From contig NC_092572.1 of the NCBI RefSeq assembly GCF_037975245.1, forward strand, positions 15,816,269-15,880,268: a stretch of DNA of 64,000 nucleotides, written 5' to 3'. Below the pieces are notes generated by a model that saw only the letters and a program-made list of their open reading frames with translations, made no database searches and was not told the origin of the DNA. This stretch comes from Apostichopus japonicus. Its lineage: Eukaryota > Echinodermata > Holothuroidea > Aspidochirotida > Stichopodidae. Of the stretch, positions 22,500-33,900 are shown in pieces. The translations under genes were made by a program, and so were the position numbers. Position 1 is the stretch's first letter, and each line of letters opens with the position of its first letter.

Positions 22500-23216
22500 A
22501 AGTTATTAGCCTCCCCAACCAAATGTTTTTTACCTACTGAAAGAAAGATAATTTGCAATGTGTTTTTCAATGGTTAAACTGATATTATTATTACCATAAA
22601 CATTGTATTGACTTCCCCAATAATTCTAACCAATATGGAAGGGTAATAACACAGCATATGATTGTATGTTATTGGCATGCGATGTAAAAACCGGTGCATG
22701 ACTATATGATATGCACATTGACATGTGTAACACGCGAAACGTAAACAATTTTGGTTATATTTTTCCCAAATCAGCCCCCCAAATCATATTGGGCCCCTAC
22801 GCCTATGACGGTAGTTCTATTAGGCATTTTTTTGGAGTATTCAAAATCATACCAAGTTTTGTGTGGTGGAGTATAAGAATCGCGAGATACAATTTATGAA
22901 AGTGGCAAGACAAACGTGGTAAATATGACTGATTAAAGGCCAATTTTGACCGAAATTTTTCAATTTTTAGGTCATTCACAATCACAGGAATATATGAATA
23001 GGCCTAGATAAACTGTAGTGCGACAGTCGGAAATTCCAACTGTCGCACTCCAATTTTCCAACTATCGTCAGTTTTATGACGTGCGGGGGTGAGACACCCC
23101 CAACATCCACCCACCCCCCCCCCCCCCCTCTAGCCACGTCCCTGGGTGTAAGTCACAACTTCTCAAACAATCATTAAAAGAGGTTTAATGTGGAGTCTAA
23201 AAAATTTCAATTGTAG
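22500..23216. other. Non-coding stretch with a C-rich tract
   Basis: AT-rich sequence with a C homopolymer-like tract at about 23110-23130, followed at 23145 by the same leader (AAGTCACAACTTCTCAAAC) that precedes the R1 copies at 13.4 and 16.4 kb. No gene seen. Confidence 0.5.
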
Positions 23217-23673
23217 TTAAGATGGCATAATCCTATTAGCATTTACATCAATCCACCATAAGTGTTCTCATTCAGAAAAAGCAACAGGAGAACAACTTTC
23301 TTGATATGTTATCAATTAGGGTCTGGTGTTTTCTTGGCAGGGATGTTAAGGAGCATGATAGAGAGTACAAGTGATACAAAAATTTGGTCAGTTAAGTAAG
23401 TTTAGACCAATTTAGGCCTCCCTGGAACAGCATACAAAAATTGATTTCTGCTGAGTAAAGAGGTTTGTTTACAAGTGAGGAAAACGTCAGTCTCTCATAG
23501 TAAACAAGCAATCTGCATGGTTATGATATAGAAAATTGAGGGTGCTATGAATGGCCAACTTGTCAGCTATCCAGTTATTGGTTGCATTAAGCTTGTGAGA
23601 GCTAAATAGATTAAGGGATCACATTACTTTTTGATTTAGTGTGTATTGGGGCATTTAATAGGTGTATACTACC
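23217..23673 (+). repeat. Dispersed repeat R1, best full-length copy
   Basis: Runs from TTAAGATGGCATAATCC to TTTAATAGGTGTATACTACC, about 457 bp. The two ends are imperfect inverted repeats of each other (GGTGGCATACTCCTATTA against GGTAGTATACACCTATTA), which supports a small TIR transposon possibly inserted at TTAA. No coding capacity. Confidence 0.7.
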
Positions 23674-23948
23674 ACAGACCCTTTTATCATGCCGACTAGT
23701 ATTCAGCAATTGGTTGAGCAATATTGTGTGTCTATGTGTAGGACATTTTATTTGACCGCATAAGAATCATAAACATTTTCAGAAGTCCAACACCTGTTAA
23801 CAAACAATTTAATAACTTGTTAGTACTTTTATTTTACCATCATTTGGTCAGCATAGAATGCCATTAGTTGAATCACAGAAACTATATTTGATAAGTTGAA
23901 ACTATGAACAATCAACAGTGTGTTTTGTTTGTTTTCTATCAAAATAGG

Positions 23949-24072
23949 AATTAATGGCCAAAGAAGTTCAAAATTCCAAGGCTGCTACTAGTGCTTGAGG
24001 GAAGACTAAAAGCAGAAAGAATGCCTAATGACAGAGAAAGAAGACATATTATACAGACACTGTGTGACTACA
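23949..24072 (+). CDS. Possible exon of an unknown protein family
   Basis: A weak acceptor (CTATCAAAATAG) precedes a segment open for PRLLLVLEGRLKAERMPNDR and RERRHIIQTLCDYM, ending CTACATG|GTAGGA, a usable donor in phase 0. The peptide reminds me of a domain of multicopy fish and marine-invertebrate proteins in which an ILEGR...NDRERR block precedes a helical region. An in-frame TAA lies a few codons after the apparent acceptor, so either the true border is further in or the exon is dead. It is upstream of the four-exon gene, but its exit phase (0) does not fit that gene's first known exon (enters in phase 2), so any link needs another exon. Confidence 0.3.
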
Positions 24073-24778
24073 TGGTAGGATATACATGGCTAAAATAGGT
24101 AAACAGTTTAATACTGTAAACTCACACTATATCATTGCCAAACAGCTCTAATAATCACGAGGAGCGATTTAATGCTGCAACGTTACGCTGGATTAACTAT
24201 CTCAAGACCCGACTTGCATTCGACAGATACTAATAGTGGGCCCAACTTACAATAAAGTGAGCCTAACAAGTAACTTTGAAACACTTCTTAAGTTCAGGCT
24301 CAACCTTGAAACTAATTTTTCCCGATGACCTTCGAAACTTGTTTTGCGACAAACTCTGCTAACCTTTCAAACAGAGACAAAAAAAATCATATATGCTCAC
24401 GCTCGAAATGATGCTGATTTAATACTTGCGCGCAGATTCCTCAACATCATGTGTATTTACTGCGTTACAAGCGGGGCCCTATGTGGGTGAAAGTGATTTG
24501 TATGTGCTTCCTCGTGCACTGCTGACAGCCGCCCGGTTCATACATTTGTATACTCCCACCTACAAAAACCAGTGTCTAATATTTATAATATGTATATGTT
24601 TATGAGCTTGCCGAACGTTACAACATCATACAGAAAGCCATGCCGGACAAAATTGTATTTAATGATTATAGTAACATATACATTAGTTACTATTTATAAA
24701 TATATGATATGCAAATATGTCATGCATAACCTATATACACGAGGTGTATGAGTAATCTGAATATAATACGGCATTACT
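24073..24778. other. Non-coding stretch
   Basis: AT-rich sequence with no clear exon or repeat structure. Confidence 0.4.
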
Positions 24779-24810
<32 letters not shown>

Positions 24811-24967
24811 TATATATATATATATATACATACATATATCTCTATATATATATATATATATATATATCTGTATATATATCTAAATATATATATATCTATA
24901 TATATTATAGATATATATTTATCTATACATATATATATATCTATATATTATAGATATATATATATAT
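24779..24967. repeat. (TA)n microsatellite next to the Penelope-like element
   Basis: About 190 bp of TA dinucleotides interrupted by single GA, CA and TC steps, with short inverted symmetry (TATATTATAGATATATA near 24900 and 24945). The open frame through it is a low-complexity artefact. Confidence 0.9.
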
Positions 24968-25072
24968 TGTAATAAACGTTAACTATTTCGAGTCCATTGC
25001 TGCTCGGAGTTCAGCGATCGTCAGGCCTACTGATCCGTAATAAAGTATGGGTTGCTATTCCACGAACTACCA
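24968..25072 (-). repeat. Direct repeat at the 3' side of the Penelope-like element (pseudo-LTR)
   Basis: GTAATAAACGTTAACTATTTCGAGTCCATTGC... through TGGGTTGCTATTCCACGAAC is repeated in direct orientation at 27348-27472, with about 40 bp more in the right copy. Penelope-like elements often carry such pseudo-LTRs because of tandem insertion. On the minus strand it contains CTGACGA and, 30 bases later, GAAATA, which recall hammerhead ribozyme core boxes; stem pairing was not convincing. Confidence 0.7.
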
Positions 25073-27208
25073 TTTGGGTTTGACACGGCTGGGTGGTTTC
25101 CTTTTGTGTCTGTTGCCATGTCTACAGGTAGAGATAAGCTCGCTTCTCTAGTTGAGCGTGTTGCCTTTGAGGGTGGTAATTTGGAGCTTTTCTTTGCAAA
25201 GATTGCATAGACCAGACTGCCGCTTGTGCGTTTGGACTGTGACACAATTTCCCAGTGTATTGAATATTCAGCTTTTTTCTCCTTGAGTTGCCAGATGTGT
25301 TTAGAGAGTTCCGTTTCTTTCTTATATCGGTCATGTTGGAATGATTTGGTGTGGTTGTTGTATCTCTTCTTAAATTCTTCGCTCGCGAGGCCTATGTATG
25401 ACGTGTTGTCGGTTCCTGACGTGACGGTGGCTTTGTAAATGACGTCATTAACCAAGCAGTTGCCGCGAAGTGGGCAACTATCTACTTCTCGGCAGTTGCA
25501 TGTATTTTCCTGGGGGGTTGGCTCGTTTCTTTCATGACCTTTGAGTTGTGTGACTTGATGATCTGTTGCATGTTTCTCATACAGCTGTAACTTTATTTTG
25601 ACTGTTGATCTGTTGAAGATTTTGTGTAGCTTGTTGGTCTGTGGAAATTGCTTGTCGATGAGTTTTAGGAAGTCCGCCGCAAAGTTGGTCTTTACGTTCT
25701 TGCTGTATGTGGGGTTGTACCATGTGATTTTTCTTGACCTGCATTTCTTGTTCTGTTTGGTGTTTTTGTTTTCCTTGTTTTGGTATTTGATAGTATAGTT
25801 GTATCCAGCTGACCGGAGGGCATGATTGTAGGTGGGTGCTGCTTTCTTGAATGTGTCCTGGTTAGATGATAGACCAGAGACTGTTCTTTCGATGGCTGGC
25901 GGTATGTTCTTTATTATTGCGGGCGGGTGGTTCGAGTGTTGGCTTATGTAGATTGTTCGTTGTTTGGTTTTCTGTAGGGCTGGTACTCGCTGGTATTCAT
26001 GTTCAAAGTGACGTCAAGGAAGCTGACTGTTTTCAAGTTCGTTTGGACAGTGATTTTTAGTCCACATGTACGATCTTGATTAGGGCTTTTGATATTCTGT
26101 CTGCTTTGCTGCCTGAGCATGACCTCATTACTGGTAGCCCATCGTCCCTGTATAGTCCCAAACCAGTGATATCGGGGTTTTTCTCCAGTTGGTTCAAAAT
26201 GAATAGTCCCACCAATTTACAAACTTACGTTTTGTCAAATGCACCCATTGAGACGTGGAATTGGTAACCCGTGTCTCTCTTCTCTTTTGCCCTTGTGATC
26301 GTGAAGGAGAGATCGCCTTGCGTGCATGATAGTCTTGTATTCAGTATCACTGATTCTGGTGTATGCTTTGGCCCATGCTAGACATTTGTGTATGAGATCC
26401 TTGCATATTGAAGGGTAAAAACCAACAATATCTAGGACCAGAAAGGTGAGACTGCTCTTTTCCTGTATATTTTTAATCCATTCCAGTACGCTTGTGGTAT
26501 GTTTGCATTTATGTGGTCAAGCATGGCCTTGCTCACTTGTCCCATTTCAGGTTTTTTTTGTGTTTATTAGCCTGCATTTTGTGTTATCTTGAAAAATTTC
26601 TTCGTGGTCCTTGATTGTCACGAAAGCCGTTTTTGGTCCAGTTTTATTTATTCGGTTACCTATTTTTAATTTGTCAGCTAGACTTGTGTATTCATTGTCT
26701 ATTTCGGTGGCGGTGTTGCGGTCCGCATTTTTGTATTTCTGAGATATGTTTACAGTTAGCAACCCACCATATTTGGCGGGGTCCATCTTGTACATGTTCC
26801 TGGTTTTGTCCGCCTCTACGAAGATTTCTTTAGAGGATGCGATGTTTTCTATGTCCTTCTTGAGGTTGGACAGGAACTTCTCCGTCACTTCCTTGAACTT
26901 AATGTTCTCGACCATTTCCAGCAAATCGGACTCGAATGAGACCAACTCTGGGATTTGTGGTGGGACGCATCTCGATTTTAGCCCGTATGCATCGGTGGTG
27001 GCGGTGTTTTCCTCGTCACGGCTGGTGTCACTCGTTTCCGCATCGGTGTCAGTGTCGGCCAGGATAAATAATGCTCTCCATCGCATCCCTTTATCAGCTT
27101 CTCTGTCATCTCTAGCAGTCTTTTCAAGTATTCTCTAGTTGATGGCAAAGGAATGTTCTTGCCCGAGTAGTTCATGTTGTATCGTTCCATACTAAGCTGT
27201 AAAAGCAT
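25027..27208 (-). pseudogene. Penelope-like retroelement, RT plus GIY-YIG, multiply frameshifted
   Basis: Minus-strand order: N-terminal helical region (YNMNYSGKNIPLPSTREYL near 27150), a PLE RT start (YKMDPAKYGGLL; then KTGPKTAFVTIKDHEEIF near 26600), the catalytic block LVLDIVGFYPSI near 26440, SMGAFDKT and KLVGLFILNQLEKN near 26220, the diagnostic GLYRDDGLPVM at about 26135-26165, and finally the GIY-YIG domain (YKATVTS...TSYIGLASEEFKKRYNNHTK) at 25440-25320. These are the RT and endonuclease of a Penelope-like element, read in several frames with stops between them, so it is inactive. The ORF pieces 26547-27086 and 25027-25455 are the longest intact parts. It lies between direct repeats and (TA)n tracts. 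Confidence 0.85.
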
Positions 27209-27347
27209 GTACTGCTGTTAGTAAGTAGAGTGCTCAACCGAGGTTCAGGAGCCAAACTATAAAATATAGCTAAAATACTATCAACGGTGAGAGGGCTCAA
27301 TACCGAAGTAGAGCATGATATATATATATTGATATATATATATTGTA

Positions 27348-27472
27348 ATAAACATTAAATTATTAAGAGTCCATTGCTAATCAGAGTTTCACTCTTGTGC
27401 AAGTAGTTGTACAGCAATCGTCAGGCGTACTGATCTGTAATAAAGTATGGGTTGCTATTCCACGAACTACCA
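27348..27472 (-). repeat. Direct repeat at the 5' side of the Penelope-like element (pseudo-LTR)
   Basis: Same orientation and sequence as 24968-25072, from GTAATAAACATTAAATTATT to TTCCACGAACTACCAT. It carries an extra hairpin-like segment (AGAGTTTCACTCT, and TTGTGCAAGTAGTTGTACA) absent from the other copy, and lacks the GAAATA box. A second (TA)n tract follows directly. Confidence 0.7.
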
Positions 27473-27475
27473 TAC

Positions 27476-27544
<69 letters not shown>

Positions 27545-27546
27545 TT
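27473..27546. repeat. (TA)n microsatellite
   Basis: Nearly pure TA with a few CA and TTTA interruptions, directly after the right pseudo-LTR. A shorter TA tract (TATATATATTGATATATATA) precedes the left edge of that repeat at 27320-27345. Confidence 0.9.
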
Positions 27547-28599
27547 TGTCAAGTTTAGAGGATAAATCTGTTCTTCGTCTGGACAACATCATATTTCTTT
27601 ACGCAGGTAGGCATAGTCCCTCCATATATGATGGGCTGTAATTGTTGTACTCCCCAATCCTTACTCCTGTGAGTCCTGTCACTGTACCCATCCCAAATCC
27701 TTACCTTTCTCACCCCTCTGGAATCCATTTAACATTCAACTGTGTTAGACCACACTGCTACTACTGTAGCTGAACATTACGGTGGAGTAATTGCACACAA
27801 GAATAATCAAAACAGAATATTTTGGAAAACAAAAGTCGATAATAAGTAGTTTATTATATAAACAGTATCAGTAAATGGAGCAACAATAAGCTGTAACAGA
27901 AACCAACAGGGTAGGATGCAGAGATATTTATATATTGAAAGCTTTTATTTAATGCAGTTTGGTGCCTTGAATCAGCAATTGCAGTTTTCACCTAAGTACC
28001 CAGTTTATTAATGTACTCTCATTAAGAATCTGGAGGGGCACAGCCACTATTTCGAGGGAGAGAATTAGAAATTGTCTTTGATTTTCATTGAGATAGCAGG
28101 GGCACTACGGCAACTTTGTAGTTTTAGTAGGAAAACAAGGCTATTTACATACACTTGTGAAAAGGCACCAAGGGGCATGGTTTCCAGAGTGAGAAGAAAC
28201 ATGTAGAATAGACAGAATTTTAAGAGCAACTTTTTTTTCAGTGGTGTTTTGAAAACTGTACATCAAAACCTTAACATTTCATGCAGCTGCTCAATATTTA
28301 CTGGCTCTTGGCACAAATTTCGCTGGAGTTTTGGACAATCTTAGAGCCCTGACTTAGATGATAAAGTTGTAGGATGATCAAGAGGGCACCTAAGGCATGA
28401 AAAGGGTTAAAAGGCATACCGCAGTTGTTTCTATCAGTGATTGATAATTTTTAAGCTCATTACCGCAAGAGGTATTTTGCCATCGACCTGCTTCCTGACG
28501 TACATATTCTTATGTTCATTGAGTGTGTTTTGTTTGTTCTTCTTTCACCCTCTGTCTGTCTACCTTGTTGGTTCTCTTTTCTTTCATCTTCCGCTGCAG
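27547..28599. other. Probable intron/upstream sequence of the four-exon gene
   Basis: No certain exon. The stretch 27548-27605 (SLEDKSVLRLDNIIFLYA, then CAG|GTAGGC) is open and ends at a usable donor, but leaves in phase 1 and does not fit the next exon. The last 60 bases are pyrimidine-rich and lead into the acceptor at 28599. Confidence 0.4.
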
Positions 28600-28731
28600 T
28601 TTATTCTCCCCACAAAAAGTGGCTATAGAAAATTTAGGAGATACGGCTCAGTCCGAGTACAAGCATGGCTCATCTCTGAACACGGAGTCCAGTGGTAGCG
28701 ATAGTTACAGGGACATTTTAACCAGTGATAA
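28600..28731 (+). CDS. Exon 1 (first seen) of a plus-strand gene of unknown function
   Basis: Acceptor TCATCTTCCGCTGCAG ends at 28599 and donor AA|GTAAGT is at 28731/28732. The exon enters in phase 2 and leaves in phase 2. It encodes LFSPQKVAIENLGDTAQSEY followed by a Ser-rich stretch (NTESSGSDSYRDILTSD). The composition is hydrophilic and acidic, without a known motif. The next exon (29966-30050) begins with the single base needed to complete the codon. Exons further upstream exist but were not found with confidence. All four exons join without a frame conflict, which is the main reason I call a gene here. Confidence 0.55.
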
Positions 28732-29965
28732 GTAAGTTTCACTATCTAAACAAGGTTTTGTCAGCTGGCAACATATTATCTATGTTTTATTCTTTTGTAA
28801 AACAATTCAAAAATAAGAAACTGACTGGGAAAAGTAAATGCAATGTATTGAGACAAGTTATTGGATAATCCCAAACTGAATGTTTACTTACCATAAATGT
28901 AACTTGTTGAAAGGTAACGCTGTGTCTTGGTAATGACATTTTAAACTATCTCAAGTTGTAAAGGATTGGGAAGGTTAATAGAACTCGATTTGGGGTGGGG
29001 GTGAGTGGAGGAGGGGTGGGCGGCTAAAATAAGCTGCTTAAACGATATGATTTTTAAATTTACAATATAAACAGTTGACTGTACTGAAAACTGCACAGTG
29101 CATTTTAAAGTAGACCACTATCTATTTCTTGCTGTAAAGCAGAACTGTTTGTGACCTTGTGTTGAGTTTGTTTTGATCTCATCTCCCTTCATGTAATGAA
29201 TAGGGAGATGAGATATTGTACTTCACCCCACATCAAAAATGTGAGTGAGTGAGTGTGCATGTGTATGTCTGTGTGCGTGAGTGAGTGAGCAAAACTAAGT
29301 ATGTCGCAAACTCCTCCTAGACCCCAAGTCCTGTCGAGTTCAAGCTTGGTGGGTGGGTGCCTGACCATGTTAACTCATGCCTGCGTGATTGATGACGTCA
29401 AAGAGGTCGAAGGTCAAGAAATCTAAAAATTAGTTTTTAGCCATTTTCTGCATGCCAACTTATTGGACAAAGGCATTAAACCACATTATATGTAGAGAAT
29501 GAAGAGACAAAGTTTAAAACAAGACAGATTTAGCTGTTAAGGCTTGTAGTTAACAGGTCAATTGAGTTAAAGTTAAAATTGGTCTAAATTGTGCAAAGAG
29601 TGTGTCCTAGACTGTTAGTCCGATCAGGTTCAAACTTGGTGGGTAGGTGCCTGACCATGTACTGTAAACTTGATCTTTGGTGATTGTCTACATGTCATAG
29701 GTGAAAGGTCAAATACCCAGAAGGTGTAGCCATTTTCTGCTTGTCAGCATGTTGGAAACAGTCATTAAACCACAAATATGTTGACTATAATGAGACAAAT
29801 TTTAAATTAGAACTTATGCAGTTGTTTAGGGTCAAGGTCAAAGTTCATTGTAGATCCATTCCATCATAAAAGAGATGAGTACCATAGATTGCCATCTTGT
29901 CTTATGTTTTAATCGTAATAGATGCTAAGATCCCATAACAAGGGAGTTTATTAGGCAAGTTTCAG
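28732..29965 (+). other. Intron with a degenerate tandem duplication
   Basis: Contains a GA/GT-rich microsatellite (GTGAGTGAGTGAGTGTG near 29243) and two related blocks of about 280 bp: 29290-29560 and 29575-29860 share CCTAGAC...AAGTCC, TTCAAGCTTGGTGGGTGGGT / TTCAAACTTGGTGGGTAGGT and GGTGCCTGACCATGT. They look like a decayed tandem repeat of a transposable element. Confidence 0.6.
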
Positions 29966-30050
29966 GAGAGATATGATTGATAAAGATGGCTACCTTCAAG
30001 GTATGCAAGGAATTAAGATCACTAATGAAGCAATCCATGGCAGAATGAAG
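29966..30050 (+). CDS. Exon 2 of the plus-strand gene
   Basis: Acceptor GGCAAGTTTCAG ends at 29965 and donor GAATGAAG|GTGAGA is at 30050/30051. One base completes the codon left open by the previous exon, then 28 codons follow: RDMIDKDGYLQGMQGIKITN and EAIHGRMK, leaving in phase 0. An alternative acceptor 11 bases upstream (TTATTAG) would break the frame with a TGA if joined to exon 1. The peptide looks helical and charged; no family is recognised. Confidence 0.6.
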
Positions 30051-30384
30051 GTGAGATGACAAAACTATTAATTAATGGATCATTCAACTGTCAATTTGAG
30101 TATAGTTTCATTAGTTTAATGTACGTTTTATTGCTTTGTTCAAGGGCTGTCCTAACATGTTAGTGTTTAATATCATGAGATGCAAGGTTAAATTGCGACT
30201 AACATGCAACATCATGTAACATGTTGAAAATTTCAAGTTTCATTGCTTACACTACTTTTCGTTTTAATAGAATGTTGAGTGAAACTACCCACTGCTGTAG
30301 GGGATGAAACATTTGGTGTTTAATCCACAAGCTCCAGCTCATTCATTGCGTGATTGATTATTAATCCATATTTGCATGATCGAT

Positions 30385-30570
30385 TATTATACAAATATTG
30401 AATGGTTATGAGTGCAATAGTGCAAATATTTCATGAGTTGAAAGATGGAATGTTCCATTCAACAGGGCACAGCAGAGTTGAATGGAACAAATTACATCTT
30501 CAATGAATGAAATATTTGCACTATTGCACGAATGGAAACCATTATTTGTTTTATACAACATATTATATTA
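30385..30570. mobile_element. Palindromic MITE in intron 2
   Basis: GTGCAATAGTGCAAATATTTC at about 30411 pairs with GAAATATTTGCACTATTGCAC at about 30508, and the pairing continues inwards (GTTCCATTCAAC / GTTGAATGGAAC) to a small loop around 30468-30478. The arms extend outward with TATACAAAT / ATTTGTTTTATA. This long hairpin of about 60-bp arms without coding capacity is typical of a foldback MITE. A related edge sequence (ATAATCCATATTTGCATGAT) recurs at 30355 and 30765. Confidence 0.7.
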
Positions 30571-30814
30571 AGATGGGTAAAATGCACTCATGCAACTGAT
30601 TGTTTTGAACAGACAGGTTTCTCTGCTCTCTTACCATTGAAAAAGTGCTACCAAAAAAGTATAACTCATGGTTCTATTTCATAGAGTGGAATAGAGTGGA
30701 TTTTGCATGCAATCAACGAGCAATTGACCAATCAAATGACCAGACTACAATTAGGTGTTGTATAATAATCCATATTTGCATGATTGATTATTAATCCATC
30801 TTCTTTCTGCTTAG

Positions 30815-30935
30815 ACGTTGAAGGACAGCGTAGTAAAATCAGAGGATTCCGTGAAGAGACTGTTAGCAGAGATCAAGATGCTAGGTCAAAGGGTCATTCA
30901 ATCTCATAAAGCCGTACAGAAGGAGGAAGAGCCAG
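30815..30935 (+). CDS. Exon 3 of the plus-strand gene
   Basis: Acceptor TTCTTTCTGCTTAG ends at 30814 and donor GCCAG|GTACAT is at 30935/30936. It enters in phase 0 and leaves in phase 1. Residues TLKDSVVKSEDSVKRLLAEI and KMLGQRVIQSHKAVQKEEEP form an amphipathic, probably coiled-coil helix (heptad-like V/L/L/I/L spacing). It follows exon 2 without a frame conflict. Such a segment suggests oligomerisation or a scaffold role, but that is inference. Confidence 0.65.
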
Positions 30936-33900
30936 GTACATTTTCAAGTTTCTTCCTTTTGGGTTTGGTACGTTGAGAGTACAAGATGGATATGATGCTC
31001 GCATTGTATAAAATTATTGGTAGCAGTATGCTGGAGACAATGGGTTGTAGGACTATTGTTTGCGAGCGGGTCACAGATTTGGTCATGTGCGAAGAAAGTT
31101 GGAATGAATTTCAAAACTAACCAATGAGTCTGTCTTGCGTACAAAGATTTACTTCGCTGCTAAATAAACCCGAGCGCGTTTAGCAGGAGTGTCAAGCATA
31201 AATCAGGGACGTTTAAATTTGGTTAAAATGTTCTATTTATGGTAGTTCACAAGCGAGAATGTTACCTAACTTATATGGAATTGATGCCAAGTTTTTGTAT
31301 TGAATGAGTGGAGTTGTTAAATTTTTTGTCCCCGCCATCCCCACCCCACCCCCAGAAAGAAGTATCCCTAACCGTGATGGAATATCACTTAGTAATATTC
31401 AGTCTTACCGAAGGCGATGGAGTACAAAAGAGTTGAGGAGAGTGGAATTTTCCGAAGGTTAAAGTGTCACTGTTCCCCTGACCAACACAGGAATGATGCT
31501 AACTTTGTTAAGGCGAGGATAACAGCTAGGTACTTGACTCCATAAAGAACTCGGACATGTGGGTGTATAGAACAGAAAAATATAGTGATACAATTACCGA
31601 CTGAAACACCTGTTCATATAGAACTCGGACATGTGGGTGTATAGAACAGAAAAATATAGTGATACAATTACCGACTGAAACACCCCTTCATGAAATTACA
31701 CCCTTCATATAAATCACAAATTAGGGAATACTAGAATTATAGCATTCGGAAATTCTAGAAATTAATTCTAGAAATCTCTTTTCACGTCTTCAAATGACAA
31801 TTTCAATCCAAAAGTTTGGTAAGCTTCAGGTCGCTGTCACTGTTTCACCAACTCCCGTCTTTTGGGCCACTTTTCTCTTTAGGCCAGCACCCCTTGTCTC
31901 TCTTGCTCCGCTGATGATTGTCGAGAACTGCAGGGTACAAAATACGTTAACTAGTATTTTGTCTAAATACATGCTCTGGAATTATCCCGAGGGTATTTGT
32001 AAGACGAACCCTAACCACAGTGAATCTTCCTGCAGATGTGAATTTCCCTTTGGGATATTGAAAACGCATAACACATAATAACATAAATAATTACATAAAC
32101 CCACCACCAAGTCCTAAATAATCACAAGGCTCCCAATTCTATAATGCCCCCACTAACTGCTCCAATACAACACTTACTATATGCATACTATCTCTACCCC
32201 TAGGGCAGCTTCAATGGCCAGGATTATTCTAGAACATAATCTATGTATCTAAAATATCATGCCATACCCCAAGACACAATTCTCCTCTCTAAAGTGATCC
32301 CTGATTGCATTATCTTGTAACACATATTACTAAGTATTATTGACATATCCCCTAGGCTAGAGCCAAAGTTACCTAGGTCAGGATACAAACCCCCACAATA
32401 ACAGTGACACTTCAAAAGCAATGAATAGAATAAATAATTTATAATACCTTGAAACATCATTCCCCACATAACAAGGATAAATAATGTGACTTACTTCACT
32501 GGGCTTTGACTTGCTCTCCAGGTACAGACTGGCGCCACGATACATCCACACAGAACCGGTTACTGGTCAAATTAACTCAGGTGGTGACAATAAATAATAT
32601 ATGTTTTTTTGCATATAAAATGTTGACCTCGCAGGCTAAGCTTCAAGCATCTCAACAAGCCTGAATACAACTTAGTGCCCTCACAGGGTCTTACCACAAC
32701 AGCAATAATAACCACACACCACGCCCACAGAGGACACAGCCAATCTTGTACAACTGTACCTTTCAAACCCTGGGAGTCAAGTGAGGAATATTCTCCAACT
32801 CTGAAATGAATGCATACCATGTACTGCTCAAAACAATACATAACACAAAACAAGACACAAACAAGACAAATATACAGGACACAAAGGGATAAAGCTACTA
32901 CCTTCAAGGCAGGTGCAATCTAGCTTGTGCCATTCAGAGTCACTCAAGTGATACATAAGACAATACAATAGGGACTAGTATCTGCTGTGACATAAAGAAT
33001 ACATCAAGTTTATTTACTTCGTCCTCAGATTTAGTGTAAAGTATTTTTTTGGGTGAATATTGTAAGGATAACAAGCTCGTTCCTTTTTTCCTAGAACTGA
33101 ATAAGTATTCACGCAAAGCAAATTGCTCTTTTTACCCATCATCAAAGTAGCTGTGCAGTTACTAGTGTATTGGAAACAATATTATACCTGCCATAAGTTT
33201 TGCCATATGCTACTGTGCATTATTTTTTGTTATTTTTTTTTTTTTAAATTGTATGTGCATTGTGTCACGTTTGTTTTTTCAAATAAGGCTTTGTTCTGTG
33301 CAGTGATAATCTTATCCTATAATCCCAGAGATATAAATATAAATATATTTAGAGGAAAATCTTGAAAAAGGTTGTAACAAAATTAACGCCGGGTCAGGCC
33401 AGATCTTTCTGGAAACCCTACACGTAATGGAGAGAATTGGTCTGGGAGGATGGGAGAGGGGGGGGGGTGGGTTTTAGTGGAATATTTAGGAACATTGCAG
33501 TTATTGTGTGTTGTTCTCCATCTCAATTAAAGACCTGTTATTTATGTGTAAATTAACACCTAGTTACTTAGTATTTTGCTGTTTGGATGCAGCCAGGGGT
33601 GGGACCTAGATTCCCCATCTCTTAGATTTTGTCTGTAACCCCACCAAAACACATATCCAGTACCACTAAACCCACTCCGAACTCTGTTGCTCCATTTACC
33701 CGAGCGAATCTTGCTATGAAATTGACTGACTTGCTACACAAGTGCAAAGATACTGGGCATTTTTTTTCCATTAACAGAAACTCTAGTGTTATCATCAATA
33801 TAATGATAAACAAAATGGAGAAACTTTCAGCACATGTATTCAAAATAGTAAACACTTACTTATTGCCTCCACTCCACCCTCCAGTTTTATATTCTGGCTT

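Noticed and set aside
24748-24972. Open frame of IYIYIY repeats (also at 27447, 35690, 36036, 36061, 37184 and 37248)
   Set aside because: These are translations of (TA)n microsatellites and have no coding meaning.
32500-32600. Possible LTR/primer-binding site (TGGCGCCAC)
   Set aside because: No LTR partner, no polypurine tract and no retroelement coding sequence nearby.
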